A stretch of DNA of 64,000 bases from Selaginella moellendorffii (lineage: Eukaryota; Streptophyta; Lycopodiopsida; Selaginellales; Selaginellaceae). The notes below the pieces were generated by a model that searched no databases, was not told the DNA's origin, and saw nothing but the letters and a program-made list of their open reading frames with translations. Positions 43,083 to 53,358 of the stretch are shown here, in pieces. The stretch covers positions 1,089,643 through 1,153,642 of the forward strand of contig NW_003314286.1 in assembly GCF_000143415.4 (NCBI RefSeq), read 5' to 3'. Numbering within the stretch: the first letter of the stretch is position 1; each line of letters opens with the position of its first letter. The position numbers were made by a program, and so were the translations under genes.

Positions 43083-45513
43083 TTAATTTAATGGCATTTT
43101 CTCCTGCTTCAACCGTTTGCGCCCGGCTTTCTGCTTGGCTTTCATTTTAGCAGCTTCAGCTTCCATTAAACCGTTGAGTGGAATTGCTAGAATCAGGTCG
43201 GGTGTGCTGGGGAACTTCTTCCTCGAGGACGCATCTGGGATTCCGTACTTCTCTGCAATGTCCTGCAATTCCGCTCTGAGAAACATCCCACGGTATTTCT
43301 GTTTGTCGGCCAGCTGCTCATCCAGTTCGTTCTCTCTCTGCTTCTTCCTGGCCTTCTTTTCGTTTGCAAGCCTCTCCCTCAATTTGCCCAACTCCTTTAG
43401 CAGCGCAATTTCCTCCTCTGTCAACCGCAAACACCTGTCAAAAGCAATCTCTGCTTTTGTGTATGCAACTGTGCCGTCGTCCTGCTCATAATGCGTCACC
43501 AGTTCCTTCGCTTCCTTGTTCTTAGTGCCCTTAGTCTTCTCCGGAGTTCCTGAAACATAGCAAGTTAAGAAAAGCCAAGAAAAGATTCCTAGGCTACCTT
43601 TCTTCCTGGATGTCGGCTTGTTAGTCTTCTCCGGAGTTCCTGAAACATGCGGGGTCATTAGACAAGAGAAGCCATAATTAAACTACGTTACCTTGTTCTA
43701 ACGTCCTGTTTTCCTCGTGCTCCTCCGACGGAAGAGAAGTCGGCTTCGGGCAGACGTACACATAATATAGCTTGAAAGGATCAGTAAGGATTGTCCACTG
43801 TATAAATTCTTCTCGACGCACGAACTTAAACTCTGTACTTCTGTGAGCTCCGGGGTTGAGGCACACCTGAACGAACCAGAAGTGTAGCATTCCATGCCCG
43901 TCCTTCCAGACAAGCAAGCCGTCAACGTACTTGAAATTAAACGATCCTGTCATGTAGAAAACCTTCTCGTTCGTGTTCAAGTCGCTGGCGGTTATCAGCT
44001 TCGGCTTGCCAGATAAACTTTCAACCCGATCCGCCCGGTAGTTGGTGCCTCGAAAACAGAAGCCCTCGTCCAATACAGCCTCTGCTACAATCCCCTCGCA
44101 TATGTATCCTACTTGGGGCCAAACGGTGTTCCTTTCCTTCAGTAGCTGTTGAAGGAGCGCACGCATCTGCGGAGTTCGGTACACATGGCTCTCCCTCCTT
44201 AACAAACGCATCTGGAGATCGAGTTCCCGGATAAACGGAGTGCAAGGAATCGAAGACTCCTGGCCGGCAATAGGGAGAAGAAATCCGTCCACGAGGTCGG
44301 GCTGCTTCCGCATTGACTGGAAATTTTCATCCTCCCTGAATAACGAGACAACCTCACTCCAGTCGCAAGCATCAGCAAGGAATTTATGGCCGGGTGGCAA
44401 ACAATGAGCTGACGAAACTATCTCAGTCGTAGACCTAGAGGGTACCTGCCAACGAAGAAACAATTAGCTGAAACATAGTTGATGACCACATACCGGCCCA
44501 GTTTCAGTCTTCCGCTTCAATACCGCCATCGCGAGCGGATTCTCAACTTTCCGCTTGTTGGAAGCAGCACCAGTTATTGTCTTCACGTACTGCGCACATT
44601 TTTCCTCGAGCAAGTACAAGGACATAGGATGTCTCCCAGCAAGATGGTCCACCACAGCGACACGGTCAGGATTCTCTCGGAGCATCGGGCCGAGAATTTT
44701 ACAAGTCGTGAGAAATGTATTGTACTCCTCCTGCAGTAAGCAAGATAATGACGATACGCGAAGAAAAATCTATTTTACCGAGGTGAAAAGACAATTGAAA
44801 TGCTCGTTGATATGTGTTACGTCCACCCGAGTTACGTTGCGCGAAAATGTCTGGAACCTGTGAGTAGACCACTTGTAAAAGACATCTAGCCAGCGGCTGG
44901 CTGCCTGTGCATCTTCTGTATCCTCCAAACGCCTAGGTGAACCGTCCTTGTGTGACTTATCGTAGCGTTCTGCGCCATCAACCAAGAGAAAGAACTTCTC
45001 ATTCTGAACTCTGATTTTCAGAAAAGCATCCAGGCTGTCAGGGGAGTCAATAAGCCCAATCTTCTCGACAGCTTCGGCGTCATCGCTGAAGGCGAAGTAG
45101 AGTGCGGCCGTAATCTGTGGGACGAGAGGGGCCATCGCATCTAAGTACCAGATGCATATGATCCTGAGTTTCGGAATCTGGGCCGAGATAAGCAAGATTG
45201 CCAAGGCCCGCAAAAAGCATGATTTCCCTGAACCCTTTACGCCACTCAAGGAAACTACGCATGAGACATCCAAGGCTGGGTTCTCCCCAATCTTTTCAAC
45301 AAGACGCGAAAGTATCTTCCCGTATTCCTGCCGAGTTACAAAATCGAAGACCTTAGACGGCCTCGTGCCTGTTCTAGACCAGGGCAAACCGGGGAATGGC
45401 AGAGACGCAACGATCTCACCTGGCCTTGGATCGACTAGCTTCCTGAAGTTCTCGTCCCCAAGGGCAATGATCATCTGCTTGATTTGCTCCGCTCGCACCG
45501 CATCCGCTGCCAT
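43083..45513 (-). CDS. Crinkler-RHS-type P-loop NTPase with a nuclease-like C-terminal region (putative)
   Basis: Five exons (44,779-45,513; 44,494-44,730; 43,692-44,445; 43,598-43,639; 43,083-43,549), all GT-AG, encode 744 residues. A Walker A loop (SGVKGSGKSCFLRAL, about residue 92) and Walker B (KFFLLVDGAERYD, about residue 185) mark a STAND/CRN-like NTPase. Further on, VDGLLVWKDGHGMLHFWFVQ followed by HRSTEF has the spacing of the D...Q.h...H core seen in the restriction-endonuclease-like domains of Crinkler/RHS proteins. Family members in fungi, oomycetes and some plants are thought to act as nucleic-acid-targeting effectors; that role here is inference. The last ~130 residues are a charged coiled coil ending in a SAP-like helix pair. 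Exons 4 and 5 begin with the same 20 bases, a small exon duplication. The gene lies exactly between the two copies of a tandem duplication. Confidence 0.6.
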
Positions 45514-45654
45514 TCGGTTGAAACCTTAATATGATATACTTCACGAAGACTAGGTCTCAACTCCAGAGAGCAGTTCCTTCGAGGCCCTGGCAAATTCTCT
45601 TAAGAAAATCGCTTTCTGATTAAGATGGAGCTAAGTGAATTTCTGGCACTCCTT

Positions 45655-46639
45655 ACATTGTGAGCCAACAGGGAGGAAAGAAGAGCTTTTCCCTAAGCAC
45701 CCGGGAAGAGTACAGTTTCAAGAATATTTAGGGTTCCCGGGAATCTAAGCGCGGACCATCTTTTTATAATAAGTCGTCGTTTTAAGAACATTAAAGGATC
45801 GAGCGATCGCACTGATAGATGATAGCAGCCTGGTGGTGGGGCAGCATTTCTGGAATGCAATGGTGCGGTCCTGTTCAGGGCTCCAACAGGGAGAAGATTG
45901 TACAGAAGTTAAATGATTTCGTTTCCAGGGATGCTACTACAGCCTCCGAGAGTCCAGCCTTCGCTACTCTCGGCGCGCTTCATTTCTATCCTTTTTAGTT
46001 CATCCTTTCAAGCCTCCACATCAGTAGGATCTTTGATTTTTTTTCCAATCCAATGGTTTGCGTTTTATTGCTAATGCGATCTTCTCAGCACAGCGTTCCA
46101 TGGTTATCAAGTTTCACGAGCGTATCTCTTACTGCCTTTTAGGTGCCAATCGATGCGTGCATGGTCGGTGCTCTACATTCGGCCTTTCTTCAGCTGATAC
46201 TCTTTTCTTTCTTTCCTTTTAGTGTAAAATTCCAGGCCGCGGACATTACCGGTGGAACTTCTCTAATGCCGCAACAAGCGGGTTCGCTGTTAGAGAGTAT
46301 TTGAGAAAGTTGGAACTTGTTCTTTCTTAGGCACGGTGGATTCACAGTGGATTACACTCAAGGCAATTCATCCAGCTCCCCCGGAGTGGATTTTCTGGCC
46401 TCGTAAGTAGAAGAGAAATAAAACTTCAATCTCAACTTATAACAAACATTCTTTGCAGCCGCTTCTGCCACAAATGCACGATTATCAATCTTCTGCAAGC
46501 AACATAGAGAGTGCTCAACTTGCGGGTAAGTCAAGACTTTTGTGTACTTTGTCTTTTCCATCTCCTGACGCAAGGGGAAAAAAATTACAGCTCAAGCTTT
46601 GCTAGCAGCGGCACGAAGCGCAAGACGCCCGCCTCGTGA
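45655..46639 (+). pseudogene. Degraded second copy of the TFB4 region
   Basis: About 45,655-45,735 repeats the end of the coiled-coil gene (GAGCCAACAGGGAGGA, AAGCACC). From about 45,790 the TFB4 exons follow in order, including GATAGCAGCCTGGTGGTGG, GCTCCAACAGG, GATTGTACAGAAGTTAAATG, TCTCAGCACAGCGTTCCATGG, the ACATTACCGGTGGAACTT block and the last exon ending CGCCCGCCTCGTGA. The start exon with ATG is missing. The end of exon 2 is joined directly to mid-exon 4, exons 5 and 6 are almost wholly lost, and many small deletions break the frame. Not functional. Confidence 0.9.
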
Positions 46640-46738
46640 CTCTTACACAGAATACAACACTGGTGGTGGCCGACCTCCTGCTGCGGTTTTGGTGGTATTA
46701 GATCCGACTCCCAGGAAGGGAAAGACAAGTACCTGGAA

Positions 46739-49341
46739 TCAACTCCCTTCGAGGTTGCTCTTCTCGGCCGATGCTTGATTCATGTCGTGCCGCCGCACCG
46801 CCTCCTTGAGCTTTCTCTGGTGCTCTTCAAGTAGCTCTTCGATGTCTACTGGGGCAGAGAAGCCGGGACGAAGCAGCGGGCCAGAGTGATACATGCGCTC
46901 CTGAGGATCATAGCCCTGCAAAGCAAAAGTATTTAAGTACATTCACAAGCAGCCGATATGACAATGTTACCGCTGGAGTCGGCTGAGAATCTCTCGCTCC
47001 AAACGCTCCGTCCTTGGCCGGGGCCTCGGGAAGATTTGGGGGCCCACGGAACACGTCCGAGCGCCGGGAGTCGAGCTCGTGTTTCCTGTCGGCGGCCTTG
47101 AGCACGCTCCGCAAGTTGTGCTTGGAGAAGTCGCCATCCTTCCCTTGGCCTTGCTCGGCAAAAGACCCGTGCCGTGACGAGCTGCTTGTGATCCTGTCAA
47201 CTTCCACTTGTCCGGTGGATGATCGCATTGCCCTGCTCGTCGACCGTTGCGGGGCCATTCTCACGTCCTCGTCTCGTTGCTTCCGGGACCAGTTGGCAGT
47301 CGCTGCTGTCGGGTTCCCAATTGGGCCAGAGCGCGATGATGCTGGAGGCACAAACTGGCGTGGTGGAACCGGTGACGTGCCCCGGACATCCGTGGGTTGC
47401 TGCCCGTATCGCGGAGCTGGAGGCTCCATGGGAAATCCAGATGCTGACTTTTCGGAAAGATACGTAAACTTTTCGCTCTTGCTCTTCGAGGAATGAGAAG
47501 ACAAACGCCGTTTCTGACGGAAAAATAAAAAGTAAAAAATAGAAAAATAAAACGTGAGAAAAAAAAGAAAGAAATGCAGCCATTTATTACGAGCAGAAAT
47601 TACCTGTACGGAAGCGTGAAGCTCTGCATTGGCGTCGGGCGCAGGCACGGCCCTGCTACGTTCCCTGGAGCCATGCCTCCGGCCTTCTGCAACACCATGC
47701 TTGGCTGCTCTCTGTCTGGAATGGTAAAAACAAGCACCGCTTTAGTATAATTGGACAAAAGCACGAGGATATAATTACCTCCTGGACTCTTCATCTCTCA
47801 TCTTGGCGTCAAATTCCTTGCTCGGAGGATATTTTGGTAGAACAGATGGATCGCATGGAAACGGCTTAGTGTTAAAAAACTGCATGGAAGCACTCAAGTT
47901 AGAATGTTACAAGTGCATGCATGAGCCACTTACATCTGCTTTCAGTGCTCCAGCTGCAGTTCCTCTATCAGCCGGCTCAATCGCAAGAAGAATATCGAGA
48001 AGGGCCAGTGCGGTCGAAGGGAAGTCTTTGTAAGTATCAGCGATGCAGCGTTTGTAAGGCTGCTGCGGCTTAAAAATCGTAGCGTGAGGAAGTTTGGATT
48101 TTTTCCAATACTCTTCCGATGGCGAGCCACATAGCTTAAAAATCTTGTGTAATTGCTCCACCTGTTCGATCAATAAGAAAGGCAGGCGTTACTAAACATC
48201 GTAAAATAAAAACCAAGGAGCATACTTCCGTTCGCCCAGGCATGATGGGCTTGCCAGCCAGTAATTCAGCTAGTATACAGCCAGTGCTCCAGAGATCCAC
48301 CCCAACACTGTATTCTGTAGCACCGAGTAGTAGCTCCGGCGGCCTGTACCAGAGCGTCACAACCCGGCTAGTTAAAGCAAGGTTCTGGTAGGGGTGATAA
48401 AACGTCGCCAATCCAAAGTCGGCAATCTTAAGAATCCCGCTGTTATCTATCAAGAGGTTGGACCCTTTGATGTCGCGATGCAGCACGCCTCTGGTATGGC
48501 AATGATCGAGTCCTCGTATTAATTGTTGTAAGTAGCATTTAACCTGAAATCGCAAAAAACATGTAACTGAAGGAAAAAAAAAGAGAGGGTAGCTTTTGCA
48601 AACCTGTGGTTCTGTGAACATGATGCCCGGACAAGCTGCGAGCCCGGCAAGATCGTGCTCCATGTACTCGAACACAAGGTAGAGGCTGGACGACATGCGG
48701 GAGGTAACCAGGCCTTCCAGCTTCACCACGTTTGGATGGTCGAGCCTCCTCAGTATCTGGATTTCCCGGGCCATGAACTTGACGCTCTCGGGCTCGAGGC
48801 TGTCAAAGCGGACCTTTTTGAGTGCCACGACCTTTCCAGAGTCGAGATCACGAGCCTTGTATACGTTACTGTAAGTTCCTTGTCCAATCTGCAAAGATAA
48901 GAAACGTTCCCTCAGGCAACCATATCAAAGAAAACCAAATCCACTTGCGAGCCTTCGTACCTTGTCAAGCTTTTCGAAAGAATCAGCGCGTCGAGGAATC
49001 CAGCCTTTGATCGCCTCCCCAGCCACGGCGGAGAGCCAACCGGGCCACCCCGCGGCAACTTGCTCGCCCTCGGCCTGCTTGGGGATGACGCTTTGACGAG
49101 GATTTGGATCCTGTGCATGGAGCCTCGCCCGGCGCTTGTCCATGCTATCCTCGCGACCATTTTGTCTCGTCCTGGCTTTGGATCTCTCCCTGTCCTTTTC
49201 CACGATCCCGTTGAGCCCCTCGAGCGTCTCGATCCTCGCAGATCCATTGAAATGCCGCAGCTGTGGCCGCGAGTAGGATTTGGCCTTGGGACTCTCCTGC
49301 GATCTCGAGGTGGAGGACGACTTTGCGCAGATACACCCCAT
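46739..49341 (-). CDS. CDK-like Ser/Thr kinase with N-terminal lipidation signal (At1g54610/IBS1-like)
   Basis: Eight exons (48,961-49,341; 48,604-48,888; 48,226-48,543; 47,934-48,161; 47,779-47,879; 47,604-47,715; 46,971-47,513; 46,739-46,915) encode 714 residues. The start MGCICAK offers Gly2 for N-myristoylation and Cys3/Cys5 for palmitoylation. The kinase domain spans about 128-425: glycine loop IGQGTYSNVYKA, VALKK lysine, HRDIKGSN catalytic loop, DFGLA, and the TLWYRPPELLLG CDK-type activation end with VDLWSTGCILAELL. The cyclin-binding helix is not a canonical PSTAIRE, as expected for this plant group. A Ser/Arg/Pro-rich tail follows, ending in an EEHQRKLKEAVRRHDM helix. Family roles are signalling at membranes and priming responses. 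An internally deleted copy lies at 42,345-42,850. Confidence 0.93.
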
Positions 49342-49848
49342 TGGTGCGCTGTGGAGGAGACTCTAGCAAACAATCCCTTCTAGCCCTCTTCCAGTAGCTC
49401 TTCCTTGCTTGCAGCTCTTAGCTGCGGATGAAACCCCAGCTCATTCCCATCCATTGGAATCCGACTCCAGTGGCACCATAATCGCAGCTCCTAGGGTCGA
49501 AAAACCTAAACCCCGGGATCCTCGAGCTAAATTCCAGTAGCGGATGCTTCTCCCAGCTCCCGGAGCGCCGACGAGAGCAAGATCTAGGCTCCCAGACAGC
49601 ATTCACGACCGCGCCGTGGCTGCGCAACACCCCCGCTTCTCCAGCGCCACATCCTACCTTGGATTCTCTTTCGAGCTCTCTCACAGCGCCTTCTTTCTCA
49701 TCCCTCGCCCTCGTCGATGATCGCACTGATCGATCGAAAGTTTTGCCACTGCGCAGGAAAAATAGATTTTTAAGTGTTCCCCAAATTAGGTTATAAGGGT
49801 TACTATGACGGGCGCGACGCGTCACTGACGTGTGGCCGTCGCAAGAAA
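49342..49848. other. Divergent upstream region of the CDK-like and CLD1-like genes
   Basis: About 500 bases between two ATGs pointing away from each other. Part of it (to about 49,660) is shared with 42,850-43,025 in the other duplicate block. No gene was seen. Confidence 0.45.
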
Positions 49849-51923
49849 ATGGAAGCCATGGATATTTCCATGGCCTTGGCGCCCGATTGCCTGCGCAATG
49901 GCGCTGGCGCTGGAGCGATCGCTGCCGCGGCGAGGGAATTCTCGGCGAGATCGTCTTGCCGGGCGATCGGGATCCAGGTAAGTGATCGATTGCGCAGTCG
50001 TTTTAGCAGCAGGATTGTGATGACCTGATTCCAGCGGGATTCTAGACGAGGCAGCGAAGGCTGCGTTTGATTGCTAATGCTACGATCGATAGGAGCGCTG
50101 GAGATATTGCGCGAGATGCACCAGCGCCAGGTTCTCGATTCTTTTTGTGTGAATTCTTTTTCTTTTCGGTTTTCACGATCAAAACGGTTGCCAGGGAAGA
50201 TTAAGATTGATCCGCAGATCTTGCAACCCGTGGATGGATTTCCAGCGCTTCCGCGGACATTTTCTATCACGTATGATTTTTCTTGCGACTGCTAGCATCG
50301 ATTTTCTTATACTTTTGGTACTATGGACAGGATTCATGGAGTTACTTTGGAGGAAGAGTTGGAAAGGTAAAATATTTCTTCGTGTTCAACTTAACTTGAG
50401 TTCTTCTTTCTCAGACTGAAGCAAGACATCAAGGGTGTGGCTGGAGTGATTGATGTTTGCTGGATTGGAGAGCTGGTCCAGGGAGGACCAAGAGGAGGCT
50501 ATGTCACAGTCCAGCTTGAGCTTCAAAGCGATGCTACACTAAGGAGTGTTACGAGCGCCATTCAAGCGCTTGACAGCTCCAAGTTGCTGGTTTTGCCATA
50601 TAAGAACAACTCCTGGAAATGGAGGTAAGCAACAAGCCTTGTGTTTTCGTTCGCTGTATGACGAAAGTTTTTCATATCAAGGGATTACAAGATCAACTTT
50701 GGAGTGGCTGGGTGTGGAAATCCGATCATTCTGGTTCATGGATTCGGTAAGCGCCAGAATCAATGTGTTGTAAGTTTGATTTGCTTGTGTCTTTACGTTT
50801 CTCTAAAGGTGGAAATGCCGGGCACTTCGGAAATCTGCTATCGTATCTAGCGGAAAACAATAAAGTCTACGCGATCGACCTCTTAGGCTTTGGTGACTCA
50901 GAAAAGCCAAAGCAGGCTGACTACAGCCCGGATTTGTGGGCGGAACTGGTCTGCGGTGAGTTTCTTCCAGTTTTCTTAAGGCCTCCCGACATTGTCTTGG
51001 ATAGACTTTGCGCAGGAGTTCACGGAAAACGGAGCTGTGCTGGTTGGAAACTCCATTGGCTCGCTCTCAGCACTCACAGCTGCCGTTAAAGGTGGAAAGA
51101 ATACTGTTCGGTAAGAAAGCCGATTCCCACTAATGTCGCTTTTAAGAATGGACTTTTCGTTGTCGTAGTGGACTGGTGCTGCTGAATTGTGCCGGGGCAA
51201 TGAACAGGAAAGGCTTAACTCAAGATGGTTTTTTATTGCAGCTGCTGTCGCCCGTGTTCGTAGGTGTTGAATACATACTCGCACAGCCGCGCTTCGCAAA
51301 CCTTCTATTCAACAGGTCAGTGCTTTTCTCGGACATGTAGTTTCAATACTCAAGCGCCTATAGATTTCGAAGCAAGGACAACATCAGAAAGATACTCACT
51401 CAGCAAGCCTATTGCAACAAGGAATCTGTCACAGATCAGCTGGTATTTCCATCCATGTTTGCTCTTCCTTCCGCAAAGCTTTTGCTTTACAGGTCGATAT
51501 TCTCTATCATCCGTCAACCGACGAAGGGGCCGTGGACGTCTTTGTCAAAGTCTTCACTGGAAACAATCCAGGTAACTAAACAAATCTCGGTTTAGTTGTT
51601 TGATTTTTTTGTTCCAGGGTCGAGGCCGGAGAAACTTATGTCCGAAGTGGAGATCCCCGTTCTTGTCCTGTGGGGTGATCGAGATGCTTGGACCCCAGCG
51701 AACGGGCCCGTAAGTCATATGTTTTGAGCTCTTGGTCGCCAAAATCCTCATAGTTTTTTTCTCTGGATCGATTCAGGTGGCAAAGTTCTTTGTGGATTTG
51801 GAGAAGAAGAGAAACGACGTGAAATTCTACGCGCTCGAAGGCGTCGGTCACTGCCCTCACGACGATCGACCCGAGATCGCTGCCGAATACATTCGCTCTT
51901 TCCTATCATCACTTAACTGGTAG
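49849..51923 (+). CDS. Plastid alpha/beta hydrolase, chlorophyll dephytylase (CLD1)-like, with an extra N-terminal domain
   Basis: Thirteen GT-AG exons encode 465 residues. The hydrolase domain starts near residue 190: INFGVAGCGNPIILVHGFGG, nucleophile elbow GNSIGS, VRGLVLLNCAGAMNRKG, acid VLVLWGDRDAWTP and catalytic histidine GVGHCPHDDRPE. The block LNCAG(A/G)MN is typical of plant CLD1-like hydrolases that remove phytol during chlorophyll turnover; exact substrate is inferred. Residues 1-45 look like a transit peptide. Between them (about 75-175) is a compact domain with FSITIHGVTLEEELERLKQD, GVAGVIDV and YVTVQLEL blocks, a beta-alpha-beta pattern like HMA or ACT folds, which I do not recall in standard CLD1. 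Exon starts/ends: 49,849-49,977; 50,046-50,130; 50,195-50,270; 50,331-50,366; 50,415-50,624; 50,682-50,746; 50,809-50,955; 51,005-51,110; 51,169-51,315; 51,364-51,442; 51,493-51,571; 51,618-51,709; 51,777-51,923. Confidence 0.88.
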
Positions 51924-52018
51924 CAACGTTTAATCTTAATTAACACACATTTAAATACTAATCTAATCTTTAAGAATATACCTCGTATCTGGCAAGAACC
52001 CTAGATCTTACTCACTCC

Positions 52019-53296
52019 ATGGCGCTCTTCTTCGTCAAGAACAATTTCTTCCTGGGCGCGTACCAGGAGGCGATCAATGCCGCCGGCAAGCTCAAGGGAT
52101 TGTCCGATCAGGAGGCTGCCGAGCGCGACTACTTCGTCTACAGATCGTACATTTCCTGCGGGCTCTACCAGGTAACGAATCTCTCTCTTCTCGCACTAGA
52201 AGATCACACAATTCGAGTGGATTGCAGATTGTTATCGATGAGATCAAGAGCTCGACCAGCGCCCTGGAAGCTGTGAGGCTGCTTGCTACATACTTCCTGG
52301 GAGAAAAGGTAAACAAAGGATTTCGAAAGAAACAAAGTAGCAGTGTTGTTCCAGGAGTCGGCAAAATCGTCTCTCAAGGACTTGTTAGCGGATCCACTGG
52401 TTGCTTCCAACAACGACGTGCTTCTCATAGCGGGCATCATCCATGCTCACGAACAAGACTACAATGAAGCGCTCAAGTATACTCATGCTGGAGAGACGCT
52501 CGAGCTGTAAGTAAAATATATATTTTTTCTTTTTCTCTTCTTTCGTTGGAGAAAACTTTTCTCTTCTTTCGTTGGAGAAAACTTTTGTCTTTGCTTTGTT
52601 TCTCTTTTCATTTTCTTCTCTTCTGATCGAGAGACCCTTTCTTCCAGATGCGCGCTAAACATTCACATGTACATAAAGCTGAATAGAACCGAGCGAGCCG
52701 AGCAGCAGCTAAAAGTCATGCAGCGAATCGACGAGGACCACACTCTCACGCAGCTGGCCAATGCGTGGGTCAATCTAGCGCTCGTGAGTTTTCTCCTGTC
52801 AAGATCTTCGTATAGTTTCTATAACAATCGTGTTTTTGGCCTGGACAGGGAGGCTCCAAGATTCAAGAAGCCTCTTACATATTCCAGGAGCTCTCCGAGA
52901 AGTACTCGTGGACGGTACCGCTCATGAATGGAAGGGCCGTTTGCCACATGCATATGGGCCAGTTTGATGACGCCGAGCAGCTCCTTCTAGACGCTCTCCT
53001 CAAGGTACAAAGTTTTCAAAGCTTTGTTTTTATTATCGATTGATCAAACACCTTTGCTCCAGGATAACAAGGACGCTGACACTCTCGCCAACCTTATTGT
53101 CTGCTGCCTCCATCTCGGAAAATCCACCACTCGCCATATGAGGTAACTTTGACACTCCGTTTGCTCCAACGTTTTGCTAAGTTTTGTTTTGTTGTTTGGT
53201 AGCCAACTCAAGTCATTGCAGCCGGATCACCCGACGATCCAGCGTCAAGTCGCGGCCGAGACGATGTTCCAGCAGGCACTCCAGGCCATGGGCTAG
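52019..53296 (+). CDS. COPE: Coatomer subunit epsilon (COPI)
   Basis: Seven GT-AG exons (52,019-52,171; 52,228-52,308; 52,355-52,506; 52,648-52,783; 52,849-53,004; 53,063-53,142; 53,203-53,296) encode 283 residues, the normal length. Epsilon-COP is the all-helical TPR subunit that clasps alpha-COP in the COPI coat on Golgi-to-ER vesicles. Landmarks are FFLGAYQEAINAAG at the start, the YRSYISCGLYQIVIDEI turn, the ALNIHMYIKLNRTERAEQQL block, WVNLALGGSKIQEASYIFQE and MNGRAVCHMHMGQFDDAEQL, then a C-terminal PDHP motif. Intron 3 contains a 27-bp tandem repeat (CTCTTCTTTCGTTGGAGAAA twice, about 52,531-52,585). The leader has AACCCTAG at about 51,997-52,004. The stop lies about 60 bp from the convergent SOQ1 stop. 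Confidence 0.95.
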
Positions 53297-53358
53297 GCGG
53301 AGATACTCTCCTTTTTGTATTCCTGACATGAGATAAATCGCCAGAATCTTCTTTCCTT

